A stretch of 64,000 nucleotides of DNA from Enterocloster clostridioformis (GCF_020297485.1 NZ_JAIWZC010000001.1:3100001-3164000), one strand, 5' to 3'; shown: positions 8,095 through 17,171, counted from the stretch's first letter. Program-made: numbers and translations. Notes: a model not told the origin generated them from the letters alone.

Positions 8095-9075
8095 CTACTT
8101 CCTATGCTTTTCCCTGCTGTATATGAGTACCAGCAGTACGATGATAACGCCCTGCATAATCTGACGCCCTGCCTCCGGAATATTGACAATGGTCAGAAAA
8201 TCATCCAGTATGGTCATGATAATGGCGCCCGCTATGGTTCCGATATATCCGCCCTTTCCGCCGGTAATGGCGGTTCCCCCGATGATGACGGCCGCTATGG
8301 TCTTTGTATTGTAGCTGGTACCCACATCCAGGAAGCTGGTACCCGTGTATCCCACCAGGAAGAAACCGGAGACAGCCGCTATGACCGCGGATATCAGATA
8401 TACGGAAAATGTCACCCTTCCTGTGTGTATTCCCGAAAACCTGGCCGCCTGCTCATTGGTGCCCACGGAATATATCTTCCTTCCATAGGGAGTATTCCGC
8501 AAAAGCACAATGGTCACGGCTGCCATGACAGCCCATATGACCACAATACCGGAGAGGATGCCTATGAAGCTCTGGCCGCAGACAGCCTTTAGAAGTGGGG
8601 ACGCATTGCCCTTGGGGGCGCCTTTTGTGTAAATAAGAAACACGCCCTGGATGACCGTACCCACGCCAAGGGTCATGATAAAGGGCGGTATCTTAAGCCA
8701 GTGGATTCCCACTCCGTTGATAAATCCCACCATTGCTCCCATGACAATAACCGCCAAAAGCGCGGCGGTCAGGTTTTCATCCCGGCCCATCATGATCTGG
8801 GCCGCAATCACATTGGCAAACGTGATGGTATTGGCGATGGATAAATCGATTCCTCCTGTCAGTATGGTCAGGTTCTGTCCGATTGCGGCGATTCCCATAA
8901 AGGAGGCCAGCCTCAGGATTCCGGCCACATGGGTGGGCTTTAGATATCCCGGAGACATAATCTGGGCCGCCAGCAGTAATACCACCAGTATAACATAAAC
9001 CATAACCTGTGAACTGCCTGCGTTTTTCTGAATGAACTGTAGCTTGGAAGCCTGTCTGCTCTTTTCTTCTCCCAT
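8095..9075 (-). CDS. RbsC-family sugar ABC transporter permease
   Basis: The 326-residue membrane protein has about 10 transmembrane segments and the family signature AAIGQNLTILTGGIDLS, followed by an AAVIIGGTAITGGKGGYIGT-type segment. It is the second of two consecutive permeases that would form a heterodimer with the ATPase encoded upstream in the operon. The reading frame is intact, but the operon lacks a substrate-binding protein and the ATPase is truncated. The transporter is therefore probably not functional unless partners are supplied elsewhere. The gene ends two bases before the broken LarA-like gene. Confidence 0.87.
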   Translation of the reverse strand: MGEEKSRQASKLQFIQKNAGSSQVMVYVILVVLLLAAQIMSPGYLKPTHVAGILRLASFMGIAAIGQNLTILTGGIDLSIANTITFANVIAAQIMMGRDENLTAALLAVIVMGAMVGFINGVGIHWLKIPPFIMTLGVGTVIQGVFLIYTKGAPKGNASPLLKAVCGQSFIGILSGIVVIWAVMAAVTIVLLRNTPYGRKIYSVGTNEQAARFSGIHTGRVTFSVYLISAVIAAVSGFFLVGYTGTSFLDVGTSYNTKTIAAVIIGGTAITGGKGGYIGTIAGAIIMTILDDFLTIVNIPEAGRQIMQGVIIVLLVLIYSREKHRK

Positions 9076-9124
9076 TTTCTTTCACCTTACCTTTCTATCC
9101 TTAAATAATAAGTCCCCACAGTCC

Positions 9125-10075
9125 CTAACGCCTCTTATGCAGCGCGCTGAGCGACAGGGCTGCAATCAGTATCAGGCCCTGGCATATGAACTGGTAAAAT
9201 GAAGAAACGCCAAACAGGTTCAGCATATTATTTATGATGGAAATGATGAACACGCCTGCTATGGTCCCCAGCGGGTCCCCCACCGCGCCTGTCATGGCGG
9301 TTCCGCCCACCACCGTGGCGGTGATGGCGTTCATGGCGTAATTTTTGCCTATAGTCGCATCGGCGGAATTCATCTGGGCGCTTAAGAATATTCCGGCCAC
9401 CGCGCACAGGAGTCCGGCCAGACAATAGGCCCGGAATTTTATCTTTCCCACCCGGATGCCTGTGGAGTAGGCCGCATTTTCACTGCCCCCAATGGCCCTC
9501 AATGCCTTGCCGTAGGGCGTGCTGTTGGCAAGACGTCTCGCCAGACAGAGGATGAGGATAAAAAGAAGAAAGGGAGCCGCGCCGGAATATCCCCGGGTCA
9601 GGAATTTGGCAAAAGCCTTATGTACACTTCCCCCCGGATTGGGCATGAGCAGTAAAGCCATGCCGTCAAATACGGCTGTGGTTGCTATGGTTACAATGAT
9701 GGGGGCCAGACGCCCTTTGGTGACGAGAACACCGTTTGCAGCCCCGCAGGCCAGCCCCACCGCTGCCGCTGCCCCCAGGGCAGGAACAAACCCCCAGGCA
9801 GAGTCCGGGTTCATGGACAGGACGCAGACCACGTTGCACAGGGCCACGATTCCTCCCAGGGACAAGTCAATACCTCCCGTGAGAATAATCAGCGTCTGCC
9901 CCAGGGCAGCCATCAGTAGCGGAAAGGAAGAACGCAGAAGATTCTTGAAATTCCCCAGAGTAAAAAAGTCCTTATTAAATATGCTTACAAAAACCATGAG
10001 AGCTGCCAGGAATACATATATGATGACCGTATGACCGTGTTTGTGCCAGAAATTCTTATTCATCCTGTTCTTCAC
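9125..10075 (-). CDS. RbsC-family sugar ABC transporter permease
   Basis: The 316-residue polytopic protein carries LMAALGQTLIILTGGIDLSLGG and the later TATVVGGTAMTGAVGDPLGT segment, both diagnostic of ribose/xylose-type ABC permeases. Its ATG overlaps the stop of the ATPase gene by four bases, so the order ATPase-permease-permease is a classic operon. Sequence gives no substrate. As for the neighbouring permease, the missing binding protein and the damaged ATPase suggest an orphaned component. Confidence 0.87.
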   Translation of the reverse strand: MKNRMNKNFWHKHGHTVIIYVFLAALMVFVSIFNKDFFTLGNFKNLLRSSFPLLMAALGQTLIILTGGIDLSLGGIVALCNVVCVLSMNPDSAWGFVPALGAAAAVGLACGAANGVLVTKGRLAPIIVTIATTAVFDGMALLLMPNPGGSVHKAFAKFLTRGYSGAAPFLLFILILCLARRLANSTPYGKALRAIGGSENAAYSTGIRVGKIKFRAYCLAGLLCAVAGIFLSAQMNSADATIGKNYAMNAITATVVGGTAMTGAVGDPLGTIAGVFIISIINNMLNLFGVSSFYQFICQGLILIAALSLSALHKRR

Positions 10076-11496
10076 CCTTCCTCACCTTCCTTCCTGTTCT
10101 TTCCCAGCCCCATGCCCAGCTGCATGATTCGTTCTTCTGTCAGATCTTCCTTCTCCAGGATACCGGATATCCTTCCCTCGTACATGACAATCACCCGGCT
10201 GCTCATGCCGATTACCTCCAGCATGTCGCTGGAGTTCATAACTACCGCCACGCCCTGGGCCGCCAGGCCGTGCATGATTTGATAGAATTCCCGTTTGGCT
10301 TCCACATCAATGCCGCGGGTAGGCTCGTCAAAGAGAATCACCCTGGGCTCCGTGGCCAGCTCCTTGCCAAGAACCACCTTCTGCTGGTTTCCCCCTGAGA
10401 GACTGGATACAGGCAGGTCCAGCCCTCCCATTTTAATGGAGAGCTTTGACACCATGGACTCGCTGAATGCCTGTTCCGCCTTTTTGTCTATGAAACATCC
10501 CTTCATGCGCTTTTTCATACTGGAAATGGACAGGTTGTGACGGTTGGAAAGCTCCAGCATCAGGCCCTGGTTCTTCCGGTCGGAGGGCACCAGGGCAATT
10601 CCGTTTGCAATGGCCTGTCCCGCGTTCTTTATTCCCACCCGTTTTCCATTTACAATAATCTCTCCCTCAGACAGGGGATAGAGTCCGCTGACAGCATTGA
10701 GCAGTTCTGTCTGTCCGTGTCCCTGCAGTCCGGCCACCCCCAGTATCTCTCCTTTATGTACCTGGAAGCTGACGTGGTTCAGCTTATGGTCCGCATCCGC
10801 CAGGTTTTTTACCTCAAATATGACCTGGCTGTGGTCTGCCTGGCATACAGACGGAGGGAATACATGATTCAGGGAACGCCCCACCATCATGCGTATCAAA
10901 TCATCCTCATTTATCTCGTTCATGTTCCTGGTCCCAATATAACATCCGTCCTTGAATACAGTAATCCGGTGGCCCAGCTCAAACAGCTCCTCCAGACGGT
11001 GGGAAATGAAAATAATTGTCTTTCCGTCCGCAATCAGATTGTGGATAATCTGATACAGCTGCTTTACCTCCTTTTTCGCCAATGCGGAAGTCGGCTCGTC
11101 CAGAATAATCAGTTCCGGGTCCCTGACCAGAATCTTAAGGATTTCCGCCATCTGCTGTTCAGCCACCGGCAGGCTGCCTACAGTGGCATCCGGATCAATG
11201 TGGATTCCATAGCGGTCCATAACGTCCAGAATGCGCTTTTTGATTTCCCTTCTGTTGATTCTTCCCAGACGGGTAACCGGCTCCTGGTTTAAATAGATAT
11301 TTTCCCAGACCGTCATTTCCCCCACCAGCGTCAGCTCCTGGAACACCATGGCAATTCCCAGTTTCTGGGACTGCTCAGGATTCCGGATTTCCACCTTTTT
11401 ACCATGAAAATAAATCTCCCCTTCATCCGCCTGATGGATTCCCGCAAGAATCTTAAGTATGGTACTCTTTCCGGCCCCGTTCTCCCCGGCCAGCAC
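10072..11496 (-). pseudogene. RbsA-type sugar ABC ATPase lacking its N-terminus
   Basis: Two ABC cassettes are present. The first begins at AGENGAGKST (Walker A) and has VSHR-type IFISHRLEELFELG; the second has HKGEILGVAGLQGHGQTE, SSLSGGNQQKVVLGKELA and ILFDEPTRGIDVEAK. RbsA proteins normally start about 30 residues before Walker A. Here recognisable sequence extends only to KGEVHV before the frame becomes foreign near 11515. The first available start is GTG at 11496, only three residues before the P-loop, and it would remove the first strand of the nucleotide-binding domain. The break coincides with the tail of an AraC-type gene on the other strand, so a deletion removed both 5' ends. Confidence 0.75.
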
Positions 11497-11514
11497 ATGT
11501 ACTTCCCCCTTGCT

Positions 11515-11676
11515 GCAGGAAAACGGATGGAAAAAGCCAGGGGACTGCTTGAGAATACCAACATGAAAATGTATGAGATTTCATCCAGGGTAGGATATGA
11601 AAATGCGGCCTATTTCAGCGCCGCATTCAAACGATATTATGGAAAATCTCCCTCTGAGTACCAGAGCCGTAGGTAG
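11515..11676 (+). pseudogene. C-terminal remnant of an AraC/YesN-type regulator
   Basis: The last 50 residues read GKRMEKARGLLENTNMKMYE, then ISSRVGYENAAYFSAAFKRY, then a YGKSPSEYQSRR end. This is the second helix-turn-helix and the C-terminus of an AraC-family or YesN response regulator. No start, first HTH or sensor domain remains: upstream sequence is antisense to rbsA. It probably belonged to a two-component regulator divergently transcribed from the sugar transport operon. Confidence 0.8.
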
Positions 11677-11713
11677 GGCGGACGGCTGGCAGGGAGAAAA
11701 AATTTATAAAATC

Positions 11714-12409
11714 TTACGCCTCCCTGCCCGGACATTCCTCCCGCAGAAAGCATTCACAGCATTTAGGGCGCCTCGCAACGCAAATGGTACGCCCCAGGGT
11801 GATGATATGTATGTTCCACAGAATCCAGTGGTCCTTTGGCAGCACCTTCATCAGAGCATACTCTATCTTCTCGGGATCCTCCTCTTTTGTAAGGCCCAGC
11901 TTCCTGGAAATGCGCTTTACATGAGTATCCACCACAATACTGGGCTCGTTGTATATGTTCCCGCGTATGACATTGGCTGTCTTACGTCCCACGCCGGCAA
12001 GGGAGGTAAGCTCCTCTATGGTTTTTGGCACCTCTCCGCCGAACCGTTCCACCAGGTCCCGGCAGCAGGCAATGATATTCTTAGCTTTCATGTGATAAAA
12101 CCCAATGGAATGGATATCCTGCTCCAGCTCCTTTAAATCCGCCATAGCAAACTTTTCCAGTGTATCATACTTTTGAAACAAGTCAGCTGTCACAATATTT
12201 ACCCTGGCATCCGTGCACTGGGCGCTCATAATGACCGCAATCAGCAGCTGCCAGGGAGTCTCGTGATTCAGATAACAGCGGTACTGCGTACCGTATTCCC
12301 TGTCCAGTGCAGACAGGATACGGTCAATACGGGCGGTGAGTTCTGCTTTTGTTTCCCTGACGGCTTTTCTTCCAGTCTCAGGTCGCTTCAAAATGGTTTT
12401 CTGCGGCAT
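11714..12409 (-). CDS. nth: Endonuclease III, DNA glycosylase/AP lyase
   Basis: The 231-residue protein has the helix-hairpin-helix motif LAGVGRKTANVI with the catalytic Lys, the catalytic Asp in VVDTHVKRISRKLGL, and a C-terminal [4Fe-4S] motif of spacing C-x6-C-x2-C-x5-C (CVARRPKCCECFLREEC). It removes oxidised pyrimidines and nicks abasic sites in base-excision repair. The N-terminus has about 20 more residues than the minimal enzyme. The ATG follows AAAGGATTGGATAT. It is followed by the AraC remnant on the opposite strand. Confidence 0.96.
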   Translation of the reverse strand: MPQKTILKRPETGRKAVRETKAELTARIDRILSALDREYGTQYRCYLNHETPWQLLIAVIMSAQCTDARVNIVTADLFQKYDTLEKFAMADLKELEQDIHSIGFYHMKAKNIIACCRDLVERFGGEVPKTIEELTSLAGVGRKTANVIRGNIYNEPSIVVDTHVKRISRKLGLTKEEDPEKIEYALMKVLPKDHWILWNIHIITLGRTICVARRPKCCECFLREECPGREA

Positions 12410-12465
12410 ATATCCAATCCTTTCATCACAACGTTTTTGTTGTATTTACAACAATGCAAGGTCCA

Positions 12466-14304
12466 TCACCTGATCCTGACCGCCCTTGCATTGTACGTCA
12501 GCGGGTCCCTGTGCCTGTAGTCAAACAGCACCAGGGTTCCGTCTCCCATGGCCTCAATATGGGCCATCTTACTCATCTGCCTGGAATCATACCCTTCATA
12601 ATCCGTAAGATACAGGGGGGATTCCTCCTCCCTTTGAAAAAACTGCCGGACAGCCTGTTTATAGGGGCTTTGGTCCCGGGCAAAGGAGGGACGGCTTTTT
12701 ACATTTTCCCTGAGATATAAGTCATACATGAGAAGGTCCCTGAACCGTTCCATGACAGAGGCATCCATCCCCGCAGCCCCATGTCCGGCTATGATGCTGT
12801 ACAGTATCTCATATCTGGCTATCCTGCTGTGGCTGATGCCGGTGAGATGGTTCTCCCGGTAAAATGCAGCCATATCCAGAAACATTTCATAAGGCGAACC
12901 GTATGCTCCCGCAAGCTCGGCCAGGGTATGGACGAACTGCCTGCTGTTATAATACACCTCTGTCATATCCTCCACTCCCTTTAGCTCCAGGATGTCTCTG
13001 TAGGACAGCCAGCGGGTGGACAGGACCTCATAGGGCGGCCTGGAGGAATAGCAGAGACCATAGGACGGCGCCATTTCTTCCATATAAGAACCTTTCAGTA
13101 CTTTCAGGAAGCCCAGCTGAAGCTGCTCCGGCTCCATGGAATACACCTGATTGAATGAATGGCGGAAGCATTCCAGATTCTCACTCGGCAGCCCCGCAAT
13201 CAAGTCCAGATGCTGATGGACGTTATGCCCTTTATTAATTGTGCCGGTAATACGGCGTATCTCGTCTATGTCAGTCTTGCGGCGTATGGCCTTAAGCGTG
13301 TCCGGATTGGTGGACTGGACGCCAATCTCCAGCTGGATCAGTCCGGGACGCATCTGGCCCAAAAGCTCCATTTCCTCCTGGTCCAGCAAATCAGCGGCAA
13401 TCTCAAAATGAAAATTAGTGACTCCGTTGTCCTGACTTTGTATAAACTTCCAAATGGCCATGGCATGTTTTTTATTGCAGTTAAAGGTCCTGTCCACAAA
13501 CTTTACCTGAGACACTCCGGCCGCAAGGAAATAGGCCAGCTCATCAAGGACCAGTTCCAGGCTTCTGAACCGTACGCTCTTATCAATGGAGGACAGGCAG
13601 TAACTGCAGGAGAAGGGGCAGCCCCGGCTGCTCTCGTAATATATGATGCGGTGCTCCAAATCCTTTATATCCATATTTTTATAAGGAAACGGTATCCGGC
13701 TCATATCCATGGCCTGGCGGACACCGGTATCTGCCAATGAACCGTCGGGGAGGCGAAAGGAAAGCCCGGGTATATCTTTCAGACCGGCCTGTCTCTCCGG
13801 CAGACGTTTTCCACCGCCCACCCTCTTTTCGCACCGCTTATCCACATAATATCCGGCCAGCTGTGCAAAGGTCTCCTCCCCCTCCCCCTTCATAATGCCT
13901 GTTACCTCCGGCAGCTCCCGAAGCACTTTAGCCGCGTCAAAGGACACCTCCGGGCCTCCCAGCCATATGGGAACATCCGGCAGTATTTTCCCCAAATCCG
14001 CCACCAGGTATCTGATGTATTCTATATTCCAGATATAACAGGAAAAGGCAATCACATCCGGTTCTCTACTGAATATATCCTGAAGAATCAGGTCCGGCTG
14101 GTGGTTGATGGTGTACTCGGCCAGCTCAATAAACGGCTCTGCAGGGCCCTCCCGGCATGTCCCGGTTTCCCGTTTTATTGCCCGGTCATTCCTGCCGCCC
14201 GCTTCACCCGCCCCCAATATCTGGTCCGCGTAGGCCTTCAGGCTGTAAATTCCCAGATTGGAATGTATATATTTCGCATTGACAGCCGTCAGCAGTATCT
14301 TCAT
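12466..14304 (-). CDS. B12-binding domain radical SAM protein with DUF4080
   Basis: The 612-residue protein starts with a cobalamin-binding-like fold (MKILLTAVNAKYIHSNLGIY, and IAFSCYIWNIEYIRYLV near 110). A radical SAM core with CPFSCSYC (Cx3Cx2C, near residue 235) and a C-terminal DUF4080 region follow. Enzymes of this architecture use SAM and sometimes cobalamin for difficult C-H chemistry, and the substrate of DUF4080 members is unknown. It starts four bases after the dCMP deaminase stop, with GAGGTATAGTCTC as ribosome site, so the two are probably co-transcribed. An 18-bp inverted repeat (12437-12454) lies just downstream. Confidence 0.88.
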   Translation of the reverse strand: MKILLTAVNAKYIHSNLGIYSLKAYADQILGAGEAGGRNDRAIKRETGTCREGPAEPFIELAEYTINHQPDLILQDIFSREPDVIAFSCYIWNIEYIRYLVADLGKILPDVPIWLGGPEVSFDAAKVLRELPEVTGIMKGEGEETFAQLAGYYVDKRCEKRVGGGKRLPERQAGLKDIPGLSFRLPDGSLADTGVRQAMDMSRIPFPYKNMDIKDLEHRIIYYESSRGCPFSCSYCLSSIDKSVRFRSLELVLDELAYFLAAGVSQVKFVDRTFNCNKKHAMAIWKFIQSQDNGVTNFHFEIAADLLDQEEMELLGQMRPGLIQLEIGVQSTNPDTLKAIRRKTDIDEIRRITGTINKGHNVHQHLDLIAGLPSENLECFRHSFNQVYSMEPEQLQLGFLKVLKGSYMEEMAPSYGLCYSSRPPYEVLSTRWLSYRDILELKGVEDMTEVYYNSRQFVHTLAELAGAYGSPYEMFLDMAAFYRENHLTGISHSRIARYEILYSIIAGHGAAGMDASVMERFRDLLMYDLYLRENVKSRPSFARDQSPYKQAVRQFFQREEESPLYLTDYEGYDSRQMSKMAHIEAMGDGTLVLFDYRHRDPLTYNARAVRIR

Positions 14305-14308
14305 GAGA

Positions 14309-14803
14309 CTATACCTCTAGCTCGATTTTATGGCCTGTGGACTGGTACTGGTAATAGCGCACTCCCGCCGCATTCAGCATGCGCTTGGACGCCTTCACCG
14401 CCGGCGTGTCCGCATATTTGTCTTCCCTGTATACAATGGTCCTGATTCCTGCCTGTATAATGGCCTTGGCGCACTCATTACAGGGAAACAGGGTCACGTA
14501 GAGCTTGCTTCCCTCCAGACTTCCACCTCTGTAATTAAGGATAGCATTTAATTCGCTGTGTGTGGAGTAGAAATATTTGGAATTGTAGGGGTCCTCCTTC
14601 TCATTTTCCTTGCCCCAGGGAAATTCGTCATCCGAACACCCTTTTGGGAATCCATTATATCCCATGGACAGAATCTTATTGTCCTGGCTGACGATACAAG
14701 CTCCCACCTGAGTGCTGGGGTCCTTGGAACGTTTTCCCGACAACAGGGCCACCCCCATAAAATATTCATCCCACGTTATATAATCCGCACGTTTTCCGGT
14801 CAT
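14309..14803 (-). CDS. comEB: Deoxycytidylate (dCMP) deaminase
   Basis: The 164-residue zinc deaminase has the H-x-E motif in STHSELNAILN and the PCxxC motif in LFPCNECAKAI, with the family N-terminus WDEYFMGVALLSGKRSKDPS. It converts dCMP to dUMP to supply thymidylate synthesis. The start at 14803 is chosen for the strong AAAGGAGGAAAAAAG site; 35 in-frame upstream codons have no ribosome site and odd composition. It heads a probable two-gene operon with the radical SAM gene. Confidence 0.93.
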   Translation of the reverse strand: MTGKRADYITWDEYFMGVALLSGKRSKDPSTQVGACIVSQDNKILSMGYNGFPKGCSDDEFPWGKENEKEDPYNSKYFYSTHSELNAILNYRGGSLEGSKLYVTLFPCNECAKAIIQAGIRTIVYREDKYADTPAVKASKRMLNAAGVRYYQYQSTGHKIELEV

Positions 14804-15029
14804 CTTTTTTCCTCCTTTTATCCTGTTCGCAGTCCCTGGCTGTCTCTGCACACGCGCAGCATCCCCCTCCCCCGATGAGTCCGCTGTATACGCCTCCTGT
14901 TTGGACATTCAGGAACGGCTGCTTGATTGCTGCTTATATTTTCCTCTGTCTGTGAATGGATTATAACATTCCGGGCATATTTAATCAACAGAGTTGAGCA
15001 AATCTTGGCATTGGCCACTCTATGGGACC

Positions 15030-15058
15030 TTGCCTTTTTCCGGGATAAATGCTATATT
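15030..15058 (+). promoter_or_regulatory. Possible sigma-A promoter
   Basis: TTGCCT, 17 bases, TATATT. No ORF starts soon after it; it may give a long leader for the gene at 15306 or a small RNA. Confidence 0.3.
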
Positions 15059-15235
15059 ATAACAACCGGACGGTAGCGGAATATAAGTAACTATCGCTCA
15101 TTATCCTATATCTTTTACGATATCTGAAAATATCTGAATCTTAAAGATTTATCTAAACATTCTGCCCCACATGAGTCGGGCAATGATTTCCACGTTTAAA
15201 TCACACCATTAATTCATCAAAAGGCAAAGGAGCTA

Positions 15236-15264
15236 TTGTCTGGTTTATCAGAAAACGCTATAAT
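15236..15264 (+). promoter_or_regulatory. Sigma-A promoter for the Rpn-like gene
   Basis: TTGTCT, 17-base spacer, perfect TATAAT, about 40 bases before the start codon at 15306. Confidence 0.65.
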
Positions 15265-15305
15265 GGGGATAGGTTCTTATATGGCTTGCCGGAAAAGGAG
15301 GCTGT

Positions 15306-16205
15306 ATGGGAGGAACATACCTGCGTGAACAGGAATCAGCAGGGGCCAGCGGGTTCAGCCAGCTGGAGGACAAGGTAATGAAAACAGCGGCACAGTTTTT
15401 CGGGGAAGATCTGCTTCCCTATGCAGGTGTAAAGGGCCGGATAGCCCGCGTGGCGCCTACAGAGCATGTCCATCTGGAGATGCGCAGGCTGGAAGAAGAC
15501 TTCAATTTCATCATGAAGGACGGTTCCTGGAGACATCTGGAATTTGAGAGCGACCGCATTCGGGAAAAGGACTTAAGACGGTTCCGTGAATATGAGGCTT
15601 ACATAGGGCTTACATATGATGTTCCGGTCGCCACAACTGTGATATGCACATCCCGGGTAAAAATCCTGAAAAAGGAACTGGTCAACGGAATGAACGTGTA
15701 CAGAGTAGAAGTGGTGCGGCTGAGGGACAGGAACGCGGACAAGGTCTTTGAAAAGCTGAGGCGGAAAATCAACCGGGGCAAGATACTGAGACGCCATAAT
15801 GTATTTCCCCTGCTTCTGACCCCCCTGATGTCGGGAAAGATGGAAATGAGCCAGCGGATTTACCAGGGCATGGAGATTCTCCAGTGTGAGGAACTTAAGG
15901 CAGGGGATGAGGACCGAAAAAGGATGCAGTCAGTGCTGTATGCGCTGGCGGTAAAATTTTTGGACAGAGATGAATTAAAGATGATAAAGGAGAGGATTGG
16001 AATGACTGTTTTAGGTCAAATGCTGTTTGAAGACGGTATGGAAAAGGGGATAGAAAAGGGAATTGAGAAAGGCGTCCAGCAGGGGCTGGGGCGCGCAAAT
16101 GCACTGATTGTAAAGCTGGCAGACGCTGGAAGGGCGGACGACATCATCCGGGCAGCATCGGATAGGACGTATCAGGAACAGTTGTTTAAGGAGTTCGGAA
16201 TCTAG
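15306..16205 (+). CDS. Rpn/PD-(D/E)XK nuclease-like protein
   Basis: The 299-residue protein resembles the recombination-promoting nuclease/transposase-associated PD-(D/E)XK family. A putative catalytic core lies at about residues 58-80: an acidic residue in LEEDFNFI, then the E-x-E of WRHLEFESD. The C-terminal region has a charged Gly-Ile-Glu-Lys repeat (GMEKGIEKGIEKGVQQGLG), common in this family. A classic AAAAGGAGG ribosome site and an adjacent promoter indicate an independently expressed gene. Function in the cell is unknown; family members are often linked to mobile DNA and vary between strains. Confidence 0.65.
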   Translation: MGGTYLREQESAGASGFSQLEDKVMKTAAQFFGEDLLPYAGVKGRIARVAPTEHVHLEMRRLEEDFNFIMKDGSWRHLEFESDRIREKDLRRFREYEAYIGLTYDVPVATTVICTSRVKILKKELVNGMNVYRVEVVRLRDRNADKVFEKLRRKINRGKILRRHNVFPLLLTPLMSGKMEMSQRIYQGMEILQCEELKAGDEDRKRMQSVLYALAVKFLDRDELKMIKERIGMTVLGQMLFEDGMEKGIEKGIEKGVQQGLGRANALIVKLADAGRADDIIRAASDRTYQEQLFKEFGI

Positions 16206-16462
16206 TAATTTTAAAAAACTTTATATAGCAGACCGCCCGTCAGGTTAAGGAGGTGTTCCTGTATATTGGCCTTTATTGAGTAATGTAAACTTTTGTGAGT
16301 CTTTAGAAGCATAAATATAAACTGTATTTTCGTACTGGTTTCTTAGGGTTATAGGATAATGTTAATCATTGTAAAGCAGACATTGTACAATTTAAATACG
16401 CTTTAAGTATATTTGATTACAGAACTATCATCAATAAACCGAAACTCAATATTAGAAAAACC

Positions 16463-16491
16463 TTGAATAAATTACCAAAATCTGTTATTAT
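16463..16491 (+). promoter_or_regulatory. Promoter for candidate antitoxin RNA
   Basis: TTGAAT, 17 bases, TATTAT, ending just before the structured segment at 16498. Confidence 0.5.
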
Positions 16492-16497
16492 ATAAAC

Positions 16498-16592
16498 CTA
16501 AAAAGAAGCAACCGCCCACAAGGGGTTGGCTGAATATGAAGATAGAAATACCACCCACTCAACTGCCAAGTATCAGGGTGGTTTTTCTATGT
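16498..16592 (+). ncRNA. Candidate antisense antitoxin RNA
   Basis: About 95 bases with two hairpins lie right after the promoter. The first pairs GCAACC with GGTTGGC. The second pairs ATAGAAATACCACCC (from 16544) with GGGTGGTTTTTCTAT and ends in a T-run, as an intrinsic terminator would. The RNA converges with, and its terminator is shared by, the small hydrophobic ORF on the opposite strand, the arrangement of type I antitoxins. I know similar CCACCC/GGGTGG ends near holin-like toxins in Firmicutes, but I could not search. Confidence 0.45.
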
Positions 16593-16594
16593 AG

Positions 16595-16654
16595 CTACTT
16601 ACAAAACGTAAAAACGAATGTAAGCAATGCCAAAAGGGATAGACCAAAGATCAA
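16595..16654 (-). CDS. Holin-like type I toxin candidate (19 aa, start uncertain)
   Basis: The minus frame reads HIGYLIFGLSLLALLTFVFT then FCK and stop: a single hydrophobic helix with a short basic end, the profile of small membrane-active type I toxins. There is no ATG. The possible start is TTG at 16654, three bases after AGGA; alternatively an ATG was lost by a one-base deletion just before (ATATAGGA). The frame closes with a stop at 16669. It could be expressed, or be a toxin inactivated at its start codon. Confidence 0.4.
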   Translation of the reverse strand: MIFGLSLLALLTFVFTFCK

Positions 16655-16718
16655 ATATCCTATATGTTACAATTGGCTCGTCAGGAAAATTCCTGAGGAT
16701 TGAAATAATAATATTGTA

Positions 16719-16767
16719 AATAAAGAGGAGAATGCCATTAAAAAACAATGGCAGACTCTTCTTTATT
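16719..16767 (-). terminator. Terminator of the glp-like operon
   Basis: Arms AATAAAGAGGAG/TGCCATT and AATGGCA/CTCTTCTTTATT close around an A-rich loop. It lies 18 bases past the DUF1667 stop, with T-rich sequence beyond on the minus strand. Confidence 0.75.
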
Positions 16768-16784
16768 TTTCATCAGTCCCAACT

Positions 16785-17171
16785 TTACCTGCATCCATTT
16801 TCCGGCACCGGCTTAGTCACAATCACATCCGCGTCATACCCCAGCAGATGCGGTATGACAACGGTTCCCGCTTTCACAGGGGCGGTCAGTGTACATTTTT
16901 TTATCTCATCCATTGCATCGAAAATCCGGTCCCGTGGGATGGGGTTTGTCAGCCTCACACTGGCCAGGGGTAGTATACCGCCCTTTACCAATACAGATGT
17001 GGCAATATTTCTCTGGGGGGCCGTCACTTCCTGCTCCACATACGCCCTGCCCTTTGGGCACGCGGCGCCCTCCACGGAGCAAATCCGTCTGGTTCCGTCT
17101 TCCCTCTCCTCAATCTGCGCCCTTATATCACATCCGTTGGGGCAGATGATACATGTATATTCTCTCAACAT
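16785..17171 (-). CDS. DUF1667 CxxC protein of the glycerol-3-phosphate dehydrogenase operon
   Basis: The 128-residue protein opens with a cysteine cluster (CIICPNGCDI, then CSVEGAACPKG), likely binding a metal or Fe-S centre. It continues with RLTNPIPRDRIFDAMDEIKK, typical of DUF1667. Such genes regularly follow glpA/glpB-like flavoproteins in Firmicutes and are thought to be a third, electron-transfer subunit. The start overlaps the upstream gene stop by seven bases (ATGTTGA), which supports a complex. Confidence 0.9.
   Translation of the reverse strand: MLREYTCIICPNGCDIRAQIEEREDGTRRICSVEGAACPKGRAYVEQEVTAPQRNIATSVLVKGGILPLASVRLTNPIPRDRIFDAMDEIKKCTLTAPVKAGTVVIPHLLGYDADVIVTKPVPENGCR

Larger units (their letters stand above)
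14804..15305. other. About 500 bases without a recognisable gene
   Basis: This stretch between divergently oriented genes is AT-rich toward the right. It holds two sigma-A-like plus-strand promoters (15030-15058 and 15236-15264) and several TATCT/GATAT direct repeats near 15105-15150. Short ORFs here have no ribosome site and I do not call them. Confidence 0.5.
16206..16784. other. AT-rich intergenic region containing a type I toxin-antitoxin-like locus
   Basis: The first 250 bases show no gene. The remainder contains a promoter, a short structured RNA, an antisense small hydrophobic ORF, a 16-bp palindrome (16681-16696, TCAGGAA-aa-TTCCTGA) and the terminator of the glp-like operon. Confidence 0.5.

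Noticed and set aside
12437..12454. Inverted repeat TTGTTGTA/TACAACAA as operator of nth
   Set aside because: It could equally be a weak terminator of the radical SAM gene; not decidable.
14818..15018. 66-codon minus-strand ORF before the dCMP deaminase
   Set aside because: No ribosome site, unusual composition, partly overlaps the leader of the deaminase gene.
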